Shown one piece after another: positions 39,465-48,340 of a DNA stretch of 64,000 nt (position 1 is its first letter; the number at the start of each line of letters is the position of its first letter). The position numbers and the translations under genes are program-made. The DNA is from an uncultured Clostridia bacterium (GTDB taxonomy: Bacteria; Bacillota; Clostridia; Oscillospirales; Acutalibacteraceae). Under the pieces are notes generated by a model, which saw only the letters and a list, made by a program, of their open reading frames with translations, was not told the origin of the DNA and made no database searches. Location: contig CANRIZ010000008.1 in NCBI GenBank assembly GCA_947630835.1, positions 24,944-88,943 of the forward strand, in the 5' to 3' direction.

Positions 39465-41983
39465 GCCGTCACCACACTGTCAGCCTTTTGAAGCCCGAGT
39501 TTTTCTACGGCGTCCTTACGCATCTGATATTTAAGTATCTTACCTGCGGCGTTCATGGGGAAGGAATCCACAAAATCAACGTATCTCGGAACTTTGTGAC
39601 GCGCCATGGAAGCGGCTACAAACTGCTTCATCTCGTCCTCGGTCATAGTTTCGCCCTCTTTAAGGATAACGCACGCCATAATTTCCTCGCCGTACTGCTC
39701 GTCGGGAACGCCAATTACCTGAACGTCGCTTACCTTGGGATTGGTATAAATAAATTCCTCTATTTCCTTGGGATAAATATTCTCGCCGCCCCTGATAATC
39801 ATATCCTTAAGACGGCCCGTAATTTTGTAATTGCCCTCCTCAGTACGGCAGGCAAGGTCGCCCGTGTGAAGCCAGCCGTCCTTGTCTATGGCGGCTGCGG
39901 TTGCCTCGGGCATTTTGTAATAACCCTTCATAATGTTGTAGCCTCTCGCCACAAATTCGCCGGTTACATTGTCCGGACAATCCTCGCCGGTTTCCGGGTC
40001 AACTATTTTACATTCTATTTCGGGAAGCGGTCTGCCAACCGTTGAAACACGAACCTCTATGGAATCGTCGGTAGAGCTCATGGTACAGCCCGGCGAAGCC
40101 TCCGTCTGACCGTAAACTATGGTAATCTCTTTCATATTCATTTTGTTTACGACGTCCTGCATTGCGGAAATGGGACAGGGACTGCCCGCCATAATACCGG
40201 TTCTCATATACGAGAAATCCGTTTTCGGGAAATCGGGGTGTTCGAGCATTGCAATAAACATAGTGGGAACGCCGTGGAAAGCCGTAATATGCTCGTTGTT
40301 GATACAGGCAAGCGACGGTTTAGGCGAAAAGTACGGAATGGGCAGTATGGTTCCGCCGTGAGTCATGGTAGCGGTCATGGCGAGTACCATTCCGAAGCAA
40401 TGGAACATCGGCACTTGAATCATCATACGGTCGGCGGTCGAAAGATCCATTCTGTCGCCTATACATTTACCGTTGTTGACTATATTGTAATGGGTGAGCA
40501 TAACTCCCTTGGGGAAGCCCGTAGTACCCGAGGTGTACTGCATATTGCATACGTCGTCGTGATTTACGTTTGCCGCCCTTCTGTAAACCTCATCAAGCGG
40601 AACCTGAGAAGCCCTCTCAAGAGCCTCGTTCCACTCAAGACAGCCCTTCTGACGGAAGCCGACGGTGATTACGTTCCTAAGGAAAGGAAGCCTTCTGCTG
40701 TGAAGAGGAGAGCCGGGTTTGGTATTTGCAAGCTCGGGGCAAAGCTCGGCAACTATTTCGCCGTAATTTGTATCCTTGGCGCCCTCGGTCATAACAAGCG
40801 TATGGGTATCCGACTGCTTTAAAAGGTACTCCGCTTCGTGAATTTTATATGCGGTGTTTACCGTTACGAGTACGGCGCCGATTTTAACCGAAGCCCAGAA
40901 CGTAATGTACCATTGCGGAACATTGGACGCCCAAATCGCCACGTGCGAGCCCGGCTTTACGCCCATTGAGATAAGCACCCTTGCGAATTCGTCAACATCG
41001 TCGCGGAACTGCGAGTACGTACGGGTATAGTCAAGAGTCGTATATTTAAATGCGTACTGGTCGGGGAATTCCTCAACCATTCTGTCAAGCACCTGTGAAA
41101 AGGTTTCGTCTATAAGGGTTTCCTTTTTCCAAACGAATTTACCCGTATGGGCGTTGTTCGAGAAAAGCGTCTTTTCCTTTCTTGAAATTGCCGTAAACTG
41201 TTTCATATAGTTTACAAACTGGGAAAAGATAATTTCCATATCGTCAAGCTCCTCGCACCACGCGGGGTCCCAAACGAGCGAAATGAAGCCGTCGAAATTT
41301 ACCGAGCGAAGCGCAAGCATCATATCAAGCAGCGGGAGCTCTCCCTCGCCTATAAGGCGGTATTCGAGCTTTCCGTCAACCTTGGCGGCGTCGCTGATAT
41401 GAACGTGACGTACATATGCGCCGAGGTTTTTAATAATTTCCTCGGGCTTTTCGCCGGCAGTAAAATATGCCGCGGACGCATTCCAAAGCGCCGCAAGATT
41501 GTCGCAGGCAAATCTCTCGAGCATATCGCGGAGGTTTACGGTGTTTGCGAACATACCCGAGGTTTCAAGCAAAAGCGTAACCTTGTTTTCCTCCGCGGCG
41601 GGTATAACCTTTTCAAGCAGCGCCGCAACGGTTTCGGCGTTTGCTTCGTTATACTCTGCGCCCGCGCGAAGCCTTATGTAGGGGATATGAAGATTTTTTG
41701 CGATTTCGACGCACTTTTCGATTTCCTCAAGAGTGCTTCCCTCGTTTTCGCTTTCGGAAATATCGCAAATTGTATCAATACAGGTAAGCTCAAGCTTCCT
41801 CTCGTAAAGATTGCGGAGCGTAGCCGCCGCGGTATAATCGTGGAAAGCGCCGTCCTTTTCGGTAAACAGACGGTTGTGAATGTTATGAAGCTCTATTCCC
41901 CGGAATTTTAAATCCTGAGCAACGTCGCAAAATTCCGTAAACGAATTGTTGTGCCAGCCCTTTGTTGAAAATGATAATTTCAC
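39461..41983 (-). CDS. Fusion: xylose-isomerase-like TIM barrel + AMP-forming acyl-CoA synthetase
   Basis: 840 residues. About 1-265 is a sugar-phosphate isomerase/AP-endonuclease-2-like barrel (LSFSTKGWHNNSF, LLLETSG, RHVHISDA, GEGELPL). About 285-835 is a complete acyl-CoA synthetase: YTSGTTGFPKGV, GQTEASPG, GWLHTGDL, GGENIYPKEIEEF, and the C-terminal catalytic Lys in NAAGKILKY. In the barrel, two usual metal ligands look replaced (ALWNAS for the Asp segment, LVWDP for the terminal Glu), so it may be catalytically dead. The ligase half looks active. As the middle gene of a Leu T-box operon, isovalerate or a similar branched acid is the best guess for its substrate. Confidence 0.85.
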   Translation of the reverse strand: MKLSFSTKGWHNNSFTEFCDVAQDLKFRGIELHNIHNRLFTEKDGAFHDYTAAATLRNLYERKLELTCIDTICDISESENEGSTLEEIEKCVEIAKNLHIPYIRLRAGAEYNEANAETVAALLEKVIPAAEENKVTLLLETSGMFANTVNLRDMLERFACDNLAALWNASAAYFTAGEKPEEIIKNLGAYVRHVHISDAAKVDGKLEYRLIGEGELPLLDMMLALRSVNFDGFISLVWDPAWCEELDDMEIIFSQFVNYMKQFTAISRKEKTLFSNNAHTGKFVWKKETLIDETFSQVLDRMVEEFPDQYAFKYTTLDYTRTYSQFRDDVDEFARVLISMGVKPGSHVAIWASNVPQWYITFWASVKIGAVLVTVNTAYKIHEAEYLLKQSDTHTLVMTEGAKDTNYGEIVAELCPELANTKPGSPLHSRRLPFLRNVITVGFRQKGCLEWNEALERASQVPLDEVYRRAANVNHDDVCNMQYTSGTTGFPKGVMLTHYNIVNNGKCIGDRMDLSTADRMMIQVPMFHCFGMVLAMTATMTHGGTILPIPYFSPKPSLACINNEHITAFHGVPTMFIAMLEHPDFPKTDFSYMRTGIMAGSPCPISAMQDVVNKMNMKEITIVYGQTEASPGCTMSSTDDSIEVRVSTVGRPLPEIECKIVDPETGEDCPDNVTGEFVARGYNIMKGYYKMPEATAAAIDKDGWLHTGDLACRTEEGNYKITGRLKDMIIRGGENIYPKEIEEFIYTNPKVSDVQVIGVPDEQYGEEIMACVILKEGETMTEDEMKQFVAASMARHKVPRYVDFVDSFPMNAAGKILKYQMRKDAVEKLGLQKADSVVTA

Positions 41984-41986
41984 GAC

Positions 41987-43366
41987 TTATGCCTCCTCGT
42001 AAACAATTTTATTTAATGCGCTGATATACGCCCTGATGCTTGCGCCGATAATATCGGTTGAAATTCCGTTGCCCGAGTACAGCTTGCCGCCCGCTCTGAG
42101 CTTTACGAGCGCCGAGCCCATAGCCTCCTTGCCCTCGGTAACTGCCTGAATTTGAAAATCGTCAAGCTCATAATGCCTGCCCGTGATTTTATCTATAGCT
42201 ATGAACGAAGCGTCGATAGGACCGTCGCCCAGTTCAATACCCTCCATTACCTTGCCGTCCTTTTCCAGCGTGATATGCGCCGAAGCCGTCATTATATTGC
42301 CGTTGTTTATAACGTAGCTTATAAGCTTATACGTCGAGGGAACCTGCAGCGCGGCGGAGGCAACTATTGCGTCCAATTCCTTTGCGCCGACAACCGCCTT
42401 TTTCCTTGCAACTCTCTGAAATTCACCGAATACCTTTACAAAATCTTCGTCCGACAGGTCGTAGCCGATTTTTGCAACAGCCGCCTTGACCGCCGCTTCG
42501 TCGTCGTTTTTGTCCAAAAGTATTTTTTCGTTTACACTGCTTACGGTAACGCTCGTTTTCTCGTTCTTGGCGTTTTCCGTTACCCATTTAATTTGCTTTG
42601 CTATTCTGTTAAGCTCGGTAAAGCGAACCGTAGAGCAGAAGCCGTAATTGTCGCCGCAGTTTTTAATCATGGTTGCAAAGGCTTCGAGCGACGAGGTTTC
42701 GCCGCCGACCGCCGTTTTTACGGTATCCGCGCCCCTGCGAACCGCAAGTATGCTCTGCGCCTCGGCAAAGCCGTTCTTGTTGCTGCATTTAACGCCGAGC
42801 GGTACGTCTGTTTGCTTTAAAATTTCGGAAATGAAATCCGCAAAATCATCGGGAAGCATTGACGCTGCGCTGTCGCAAATCGAAACGCAGTCCGCGCCGG
42901 CTTCAACCGCCGTTTTGACGGCATTTATTAAAAATTCTTTTTCGGCTCTTGTTGCGTCCGCCGCGCAGAACTCAACGCTTTGAACCTTTTTCTTCGCGCT
43001 CTCTACCGCCGTTTTTATCCAGGCAAGCATTTTTTCGTCCTTCTTGTGGCAGGTATATTCCATTCCCACCGGAGAAACCGGCAGTTCTATTCTTATCCTT
43101 GCGTGCGCCGCGCCCTGAAGAGCCTCCGCCGCGTCGTCAATACTCTGAGCCGTAACGCCCGCCGCAACGGACAAAAGGCTGTCTTTAACAAACGAAGAGA
43201 TTGTGCGCACAAGCAAAACGTCCGTTTTTGCGTTTTTAATTTCCGGCAATTCGATAATATCAACGTTCAGCCTTTCAAGCTGTCGGGCAATCTCAATTTT
43301 TTCCTTAAAGGCAAATGTACTGTCCTCACGGCAAAGTGTTGCGTCTGCGATGCTGATTTTTTTCAT
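41987..43366 (-). CDS. LeuA-like protein with degenerate catalytic site and intact LeuA dimer (leucine-binding) domain
   Basis: 459 residues. The N-terminal HMGL-like barrel aligns with 2-isopropylmalate synthase, but DTTLRDGEQ reads DATLCREDS, the HTHDD metal site reads KCSNK (LGVKCSNKNGFAEAQ), GIGERAGN reads VGGETSS, and the GIHQDG segment is missing. The C-terminal LeuA_dimer domain (about 340-455: GDGPIDASFIAIDKI, GKEAMGSALVKL, GNGISTDIIGASIRAYISALN) is well kept. It is therefore unlikely to make isopropylmalate but could bind leucine. A regulatory or scaffolding role is inferred. It is the first gene after the Leu T-box, with AAAGGAG before the ATG, and 3 bases from the fusion gene. Confidence 0.85.
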   Translation of the reverse strand: MKKISIADATLCREDSTFAFKEKIEIARQLERLNVDIIELPEIKNAKTDVLLVRTISSFVKDSLLSVAAGVTAQSIDDAAEALQGAAHARIRIELPVSPVGMEYTCHKKDEKMLAWIKTAVESAKKKVQSVEFCAADATRAEKEFLINAVKTAVEAGADCVSICDSAASMLPDDFADFISEILKQTDVPLGVKCSNKNGFAEAQSILAVRRGADTVKTAVGGETSSLEAFATMIKNCGDNYGFCSTVRFTELNRIAKQIKWVTENAKNEKTSVTVSSVNEKILLDKNDDEAAVKAAVAKIGYDLSDEDFVKVFGEFQRVARKKAVVGAKELDAIVASAALQVPSTYKLISYVINNGNIMTASAHITLEKDGKVMEGIELGDGPIDASFIAIDKITGRHYELDDFQIQAVTEGKEAMGSALVKLRAGGKLYSGNGISTDIIGASIRAYISALNKIVYEEA

Positions 43367-43392
43367 TACTTTCTCTCCTTTAAAATCAAGTT

Positions 43393-43657
43393 AAAAAAAT
43401 CCCCGAAATCCGAAGATTTCAGGGACGAAAATTTCCGTGGTACCACCCTAATTGGCTTGATTGCTCAAACCCACTCTGCGAGATTCCAACAAATCTCCTG
43501 CCATGGTAACGGGGCAAGCCGTAGCCGCTTACTTAATTTCCGCGACTCTGCTCGAGAATGAGGCTCGTTTTCCGTTCATACCGCCTTGCACCGAACGGCG
43601 GCTCTCTGAAATGAAGTGAGAAAAACGATTAGTTCCTTCATTGCATTTTTAATATAC
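43393..43657 (-). promoter_or_regulatory. T-box leader, leucine (specifier CUC)
   Basis: Minus-strand leader with a stem I distal helix (CCGCC/GGCGG) around an 11-nt loop containing GGTGCAA, and the T-box core AGGGTGGTACCACGG (43449-43435). A terminator CCCTGAAATC/GATTTCGGGG plus T7 ends it. The specifier is CTC at 43562-43560, set by its place before A-TTCTC-GAGC, as in glyQS-type T-boxes. TGGT in the antiterminator bulge fits a tRNA with discriminator A, as Leu has. Confidence 0.9.
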
Positions 43658-43663
43658 GCGGTC

Positions 43664-43692
43664 ATTTTAGCACAAAGAAGCGTTTGTGTCAA
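43664..43692 (-). promoter_or_regulatory. Promoter of the Leu T-box operon
   Basis: TTGACA (43692-43687), 17-base spacer, TAAAAT (43669-43664). Confidence 0.8.
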
Positions 43693-43722
43693 TCATATTT
43701 TGATAAATTTTTAAAGCCCGAT

Positions 43723-45801
43723 TTAAATTTTTTCCAAAATTATTATTTTGCTCATAAGCGGTCTGTCAAGGCGCAGGGCGTATTCCTTATTCATAAAATA
43801 CGCTCCCGATTTTATAACGGTCTTGTCGCCGTCCGTAAGCTTATAGTTTTCCTCGGGGCAAAGTCCCTTTAAGCATATGGTCTTAAACTGAGCGTTAAAA
43901 AAGGAATTTGCGTTTGAATTTATAAACAACACGCTCTTTTCCTTATCCTTGGAAACATACTGCGTGGAATAAAAGCCGTCCTCGGAGTAGTTTTTGAGCC
44001 TGTAAAAATCGCCGAACTGAATAACGCTGCGAATCGACTTGTAAAGCTCAATGTACTTCTTACATTTTTCAATATCCTCTTTGCCGTAATTTAATAAATC
44101 GGAGCCTATGGAAAGCGAACCCTGCATTGAAACGCCGAACCTGAAATCAAGGCTCACGGGTCTGCGTGTATTATTGGCGTCGGTTACCCATGCCCTCATA
44201 CACTTAATGGGGTAGATAAGCGAATAGCCGTGCTGAATATCCAACCTGTCAACGGGGTCGGTATTGTCGGAGGTCCATACCATATCGAAATGCTCCAAAG
44301 CGCCGTATTCCGCTCTGCCGCCGCCGCTTGAACACGCCTCAAGCTGTAAATAGGGGTACTTTTCTTTAAGCCTGTCCGCAATTTCATATACGGCATTGGT
44401 ATGGCGAAGCCAAAGCTCCTTACCGTTTTCAAGGTTTTCCGTTCCTATCTCCGAAAACGGTCTGTTCATATCCCATTTGATATAGCGTATATTATGCTTT
44501 TCGAGCATCTTATCCATACAGTCGAACACATAATCGGCGACCTCTTTTTTGGTAAGGTTCAGCACAAGCTGATGCCGAAGCTTCATAGCCTCCCTGTTGT
44601 CGTAATGATACGTCCAGTCGGGGTGGGCTTTGTAGAGATCGGAATCCTCCTGTACCATTTCCGGCTCAAACCACAGACCGAAATCCATACCGAGCTTATT
44701 AACGCCGTCAATTAATTCGTCTATGCCGTTGGGGAATTTTTCCCTGTTTACCGTCCAGTCGCCGAGCCCGCCCCAATCGTTATAACGTCTGCCGAACCAG
44801 CCGTCGTCCATTACAAACAGCTCACAGCCTATTTCCTTTGCGATTTTTGCAAGCTCTAACTGCTGTCGGGCGTTTACGTTAAACTCCGTCGCCTCCCAGG
44901 AATTATACAAAACGGGCAGCGGCTTTTGGGCAAAGCTTTTGGGCAAGATGTTTTTATACGCAAATTCGTTCATCATATTGCTCATTTTCGCAAAGCCGTC
45001 GGTAAAGCCCATATATACCTTGGGCGAGGTAAGGCTCTCGCCGCTTTTAAGGGTATAGGAAAAATCAAAATCGGAAATTCCCAACACAGCCCTCGTTATG
45101 CCTGCAAAGTCACGCTGAATTTCCACCTTAAAGCTTCCGCCGTAGCCGAGCGCAGCAAAGTAAACCGTTCCGTGTTCCTCGTCCGCATTGGGAGCGGATA
45201 TGACGGCGTAAGGCGAATTGGTATGGCCCGCCGTGCCTTTTCTCGATTCAAACGTTAATGTTCCGTTTTTCAAGACGGTTGTTTCTGTAAGAAATTCGCT
45301 TCCCCACGCGCCGTTCGGATTTTTAACGGCATACGCTCGTGTGCCGGGGAGAGTCAGCTCAGCCGACATAAACTTTTCTATTTTAAGCGTGTGCTTCGAA
45401 TTATTTTTGACGGTTACAAACCTTGTGATTATATCGTTCTTGTCCGAATAGAGATATGTGAGTACAAGCTCGACTTCATAGCTTTTGTCGCAAAGGGTAA
45501 CGTCGAGCCTGCCGTCCGTCTGCTCCGATTTAAGGTAAGTAAAAACGCTGTCTCGGCATTTGTCGTAATATTCGCATTTAAAGGCGCAGTTTCGGTACAT
45601 CGTGCCGCCGAAAACCGTATATTCCATATCGGTATAGTCAAGTCCGGAATGGTTGGAATTTTGCTCCCAATTATCCCTTACCTCATAGTCCTCTGGAGCG
45701 GCCTTTTTCCCCCAATGGATATGGTTTAACCTGCCGCTTTTGTCAACGCCCAAAACGTAGTGAGTGTTTTGAGTTTCAATTACAAAAATATTAGGATACA
45801 T
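43723..45801 (-). CDS. GH36 alpha-galactosidase
   Basis: 692 residues, the usual GH36 size. The N-terminal beta domain (HYVLGVDKSGRLNHIHWG, DYEVRDNWEQNSNH) precedes a TIM barrel with NSWEATEFN, FVMDDGWFG, WFEPEMV, the nucleophile Asp444 in YIKWDMNR, CSSGGGR, and the acid/base Asp512 in WTSDNTDP. No signal peptide, so cytoplasmic: it cleaves alpha-1,6-galactosyl residues from imported raffinose-type or galactomannan oligosaccharides. It has its own consensus promoter and sits between the two branched-chain clusters without an evident link to them. Confidence 0.93.
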   Translation of the reverse strand: MYPNIFVIETQNTHYVLGVDKSGRLNHIHWGKKAAPEDYEVRDNWEQNSNHSGLDYTDMEYTVFGGTMYRNCAFKCEYYDKCRDSVFTYLKSEQTDGRLDVTLCDKSYEVELVLTYLYSDKNDIITRFVTVKNNSKHTLKIEKFMSAELTLPGTRAYAVKNPNGAWGSEFLTETTVLKNGTLTFESRKGTAGHTNSPYAVISAPNADEEHGTVYFAALGYGGSFKVEIQRDFAGITRAVLGISDFDFSYTLKSGESLTSPKVYMGFTDGFAKMSNMMNEFAYKNILPKSFAQKPLPVLYNSWEATEFNVNARQQLELAKIAKEIGCELFVMDDGWFGRRYNDWGGLGDWTVNREKFPNGIDELIDGVNKLGMDFGLWFEPEMVQEDSDLYKAHPDWTYHYDNREAMKLRHQLVLNLTKKEVADYVFDCMDKMLEKHNIRYIKWDMNRPFSEIGTENLENGKELWLRHTNAVYEIADRLKEKYPYLQLEACSSGGGRAEYGALEHFDMVWTSDNTDPVDRLDIQHGYSLIYPIKCMRAWVTDANNTRRPVSLDFRFGVSMQGSLSIGSDLLNYGKEDIEKCKKYIELYKSIRSVIQFGDFYRLKNYSEDGFYSTQYVSKDKEKSVLFINSNANSFFNAQFKTICLKGLCPEENYKLTDGDKTVIKSGAYFMNKEYALRLDRPLMSKIIILEKI

Positions 45802-45831
45802 AATCTCTTTCTCCGTTTAAAATTTATGTTG

Positions 45832-45860
45832 ATTATAATTTTTATTTCGTAATATGTCAA
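45832..45860 (-). promoter_or_regulatory. Promoter of the alpha-galactosidase gene
   Basis: TTGACA (45860-45855), 17-base spacer, TATAAT (45837-45832); both hexamers are perfect. Confidence 0.88.
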
Positions 45861-45886
45861 CCGTATTGACAAAACTCTCCTAAAAA

Positions 45887-45932
45887 TTAAATAAAAACGG
45901 CGGCAGAGAGATTAATCTTCTCCCTGCCGCCG
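45887..45932 (-). terminator. Terminator of the 2-oxoacid oxidoreductase-ilvE operon
   Basis: CGGCGGCAGGGAGA pairs with TCTCTCTGCCGCCG (one wobble) around a 7-nt loop, followed by TTTTTATTT on the minus strand. Confidence 0.9.
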
Positions 45933-45967
45933 AACGGTTTATTGTTTGATTTTAGCGGATTAACCGA

Positions 45968-47032
45968 TTAGTCTATAGGCATTGTCCAACCGTAGGTATC
46001 CTCGATTTTGCCCCACTGAATACCTGTAAGGGTATCGTAAAGATGCTGGGTAACGCTGCCGATTTTTCCGCCGTTTACGGTATATTTTACATCCTTGTAG
46101 CAAAGCTCGCCTATAGGCGAAACAACAGCCGCGGTTCCGCAGCCCCAAGCCTCCTCAAGAGTGCCGTCCTCCATAGCCTTTTCAAGCTCGTCAACGGAAA
46201 TTCTCCTTTCGGAAACCTTGTAGCCCTCGTTTTTGAGAACCTCGATACAGGATTTTCTCGTAATACCGGGAAGAATTGAGCCTGTAAGCATAGGCGTAAC
46301 TATTTCGCCGCCTATTTTGAACATTACGTTCATAGCGCCTACTTCCTCTATATACTTCCTCTCAACGCCGTCGAGCCAAAGCACCTGCGAATAGCCCTTC
46401 TGCTCAGCTCTTTCTCCCGCTCTGTTTGAAGCGGCGTAGTTGCCGCCGCATTTAGCCTCGCCTGTTCCGCCTACAACCGCGCGGACGTCCTCGGACTCAA
46501 TCATAATCTTAACCGGGTTAATGCCCTCTTTATAGTACGAGCCTACGGGAGAGGCGATTATCATAAACGTTGCGTTATGTACGGCATGAACGCCGAGCGA
46601 CTCGTCGTTACCGAACATAAACGGGCGAAGATAGAGCGACGTACCCTCCGCCGACGGAGTCCAGTCCTTTTCGACCTCTACAAATTTTGTGTAAATTTCA
46701 AGCGCCATATCCTCGGGAATTTTCGGCAGGCAAAGACGGTCCGCCGAGTTGTTCATTCTGCGGATATTTTCAATCGGTCTGAAAAGCTGAACCTTGCCGT
46801 CCGCTCTTCTGTACGCTTTAAGTCCCTCGAAAATTTCCGAGCCGTAGTGCAGGCAGGTTGACGCGGGGTGAATTGAAAGGTTTGCAAAGGGAATTATCCT
46901 TGCGTCCTTCCAGCCCGTTTCCTTATTCCAGTCCATTGCGAACATATAGTCCGTAAAAATCTGTCCGAAGCCGAGAGTGGCGGGGTCCGGCTTCTCCTTT
47001 AAAACGTCTGCTTTTACAAATTTAATATCCAT
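45968..47032 (-). CDS. ilvE: Branched-chain amino acid aminotransferase
   Basis: 354 residues, class IV PLP aminotransferase of the longer BCAT type. Landmarks are SIHPASTCLHYGSEIFEGLKAYR (split by reading, the BCAT entry segment), YLRPFMFG, the PLP Lys194 in EAKCGGNYAAS, VEEVGAMNVMF-type sequence (here IEEVGAMNVMF), and GTAAVVSPIG. It interconverts Leu, Val and Ile with 2-oxoisocaproate, 2-oxoisovalerate and 3-methyl-2-oxovalerate, using glutamate/2-oxoglutarate. It is the last gene of the operon, 13 bases after the oxidoreductase gamma subunit. That pairing points to branched-chain 2-oxoacids as the substrates of the oxidoreductase. Confidence 0.94.
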   Translation of the reverse strand: MDIKFVKADVLKEKPDPATLGFGQIFTDYMFAMDWNKETGWKDARIIPFANLSIHPASTCLHYGSEIFEGLKAYRRADGKVQLFRPIENIRRMNNSADRLCLPKIPEDMALEIYTKFVEVEKDWTPSAEGTSLYLRPFMFGNDESLGVHAVHNATFMIIASPVGSYYKEGINPVKIMIESEDVRAVVGGTGEAKCGGNYAASNRAGERAEQKGYSQVLWLDGVERKYIEEVGAMNVMFKIGGEIVTPMLTGSILPGITRKSCIEVLKNEGYKVSERRISVDELEKAMEDGTLEEAWGCGTAAVVSPIGELCYKDVKYTVNGGKIGSVTQHLYDTLTGIQWGKIEDTYGWTMPID

Positions 47033-47045
47033 ATATATCTCTCCT

Positions 47046-47582
47046 TTATTCGTAATCCGCTCCGAGCTTCATAGCGTTAAGGTTAACGTCAAGCATATCC
47101 GCATGTTTTGCCGAAACAACCTTGCCGAGAGCCGCTTTTACGTCCTCGTCGTTGAATTCGCCGAGCACCTTCAAAATCTTGCCCACAATAATCATATTGG
47201 CAAGAGTGGGCGTGCCGTTTTCGCTTGCAAGCCTTGTAGCGGGTATGTAATAAACCGTAACATCGCTGCGTTTAACCTTTCTTTCGATAAGGGTTGAATC
47301 CGCAAATATAACGCCGCCGGGTACGACCGCGTCCTCATATCTGTCAAGCGAGGGGAGGTTCATAGCGATAAGCATATCGGGGTTGGAAACTATCGGAGAG
47401 CCAACGGGTTCGTCGCTTACGATTACCGAACAGCTTGCCGTGCCGCCTCTCATTTCGGGCCCGTATGACGGAAGCCAGCTTACCTGCTTATTTTCGATAA
47501 GCCCTTTGTACGCGAGGAATTTTCCGGCAAAAAGTATGCCCTGTCCGCCGAAGCCCGAGAATAAGAACTGTTTTGTACTCAT
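47046..47582 (-). CDS. vorC: 2-oxoacid:ferredoxin oxidoreductase, gamma subunit
   Basis: 178 residues. The family opening [20 protein letters not shown] is followed by [20 protein letters not shown] and a C-terminal helical region, the typical gamma subunit of four-subunit VOR/KOR enzymes. It starts 2 bases after the beta gene, with GGAGG before the ATG. Whether the enzyme is a 2-oxoisovalerate (VOR) or 2-oxoglutarate (KOR) type cannot be fixed by motifs alone; adjacent ilvE and acyl-CoA synthetases favour VOR. The subunit lettering used here (C for gamma) is not uniform across databases. Confidence 0.85.
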   Translation of the reverse strand: MSTKQFLFSGFGGQGILFAGKFLAYKGLIENKQVSWLPSYGPEMRGGTASCSVIVSDEPVGSPIVSNPDMLIAMNLPSLDRYEDAVVPGGVIFADSTLIERKVKRSDVTVYYIPATRLASENGTPTLANMIIVGKILKVLGEFNDEDVKAALGKVVSAKHADMLDVNLNAMKLGADYE

Positions 47583-47584
47583 AA

Positions 47585-48340
47585 TTATTCAGCCTCCTTT
47601 TCTGCGCTTCTGTCCTTATATACGCCCAAGGGGTAATAAGGTATCATTTTGTCGTCTATCCATTTAAGCGCCGCCTGAGGAGTCATACCCCAGTTTGTCG
47701 GGCAGGAGGAAATAACCTCGATAAGCGAAAAGCCCTTGCCGTCTATCTGGTTTTGGAAAGCTTTTTTGATAGCCTTTTTGGCTGTTCTTATATTCTTAAC
47801 GCTGTTTACCGTTACCCTTTCAAGGTATTCGGGGCCTTCAAGCTCGGAGAGCATTTCGCAAACCTTAATCGGGAAGCCGCAATGCTTTGTATCCCTGCCG
47901 TAAGGCGAGGTCTGAGTTACCTGACCGGGTAGGGAGGTGGGAGCCATCTGACCGCCCGTCATACCGTAAATGGCGTTGTTAATGAAAATAACGGTTATAT
48001 TTTCGTTCCTTGCTGCGGCGTGAACCGTCTCCGCCATACCTATGGAAGCGAGGTCGCCGTCGCCCTGATATGTAAATACAATATGGTTCTCCGGGTCCGC
48101 CCTCTTAACTCCCGTTGCAACTGCCGGAGCGCGTCCGTGAGCCGCCTCTATCATATCGCAGTTAAAATAATTGTAAGCCATAACCGAGCAGCCGACGGGT
48201 GCAATGCCGATAGTTTTGCCCTCGATGCCCAGTTCGTCGATAACCTCCGCAACAAGACGGTGAATTATGCCGTGAGTGCAGCCGGGGCAGTAATGCAGCG
48301 GCACGTCTATAAGCGCATGCGGTTTATCAAACACTACCAT
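47585..48340 (-). CDS. vorB: 2-oxoacid:ferredoxin oxidoreductase, beta (thiamine-diphosphate) subunit
   Basis: 251 residues. The cluster-binding CPGCTHG near residue 18, then the thiamine-diphosphate motif [19 protein letters not shown] ending in [11 protein letters not shown], with [11 protein letters not shown] loop after it. This subunit binds TPP and a [4Fe-4S] cluster and performs reversible 2-oxoacid decarboxylation to acyl-CoA. Its start overlaps the end of the alpha gene by one base (TAATG). Order delta-alpha-beta-gamma is the standard four-subunit arrangement. Confidence 0.9.
   Translation of the reverse strand: MVVFDKPHALIDVPLHYCPGCTHGIIHRLVAEVIDELGIEGKTIGIAPVGCSVMAYNYFNCDMIEAAHGRAPAVATGVKRADPENHIVFTYQGDGDLASIGMAETVHAAARNENITVIFINNAIYGMTGGQMAPTSLPGQVTQTSPYGRDTKHCGFPIKVCEMLSELEGPEYLERVTVNSVKNIRTAKKAIKKAFQNQIDGKGFSLIEVISSCPTNWGMTPQAALKWIDDKMIPYYPLGVYKDRSAEKEAE

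Noticed and set aside
41987..43366. Functional 2-isopropylmalate synthase (leuA)
   Set aside because: Metal-binding and substrate-binding motifs are replaced and one segment is missing; only the dimer/leucine domain is conserved.
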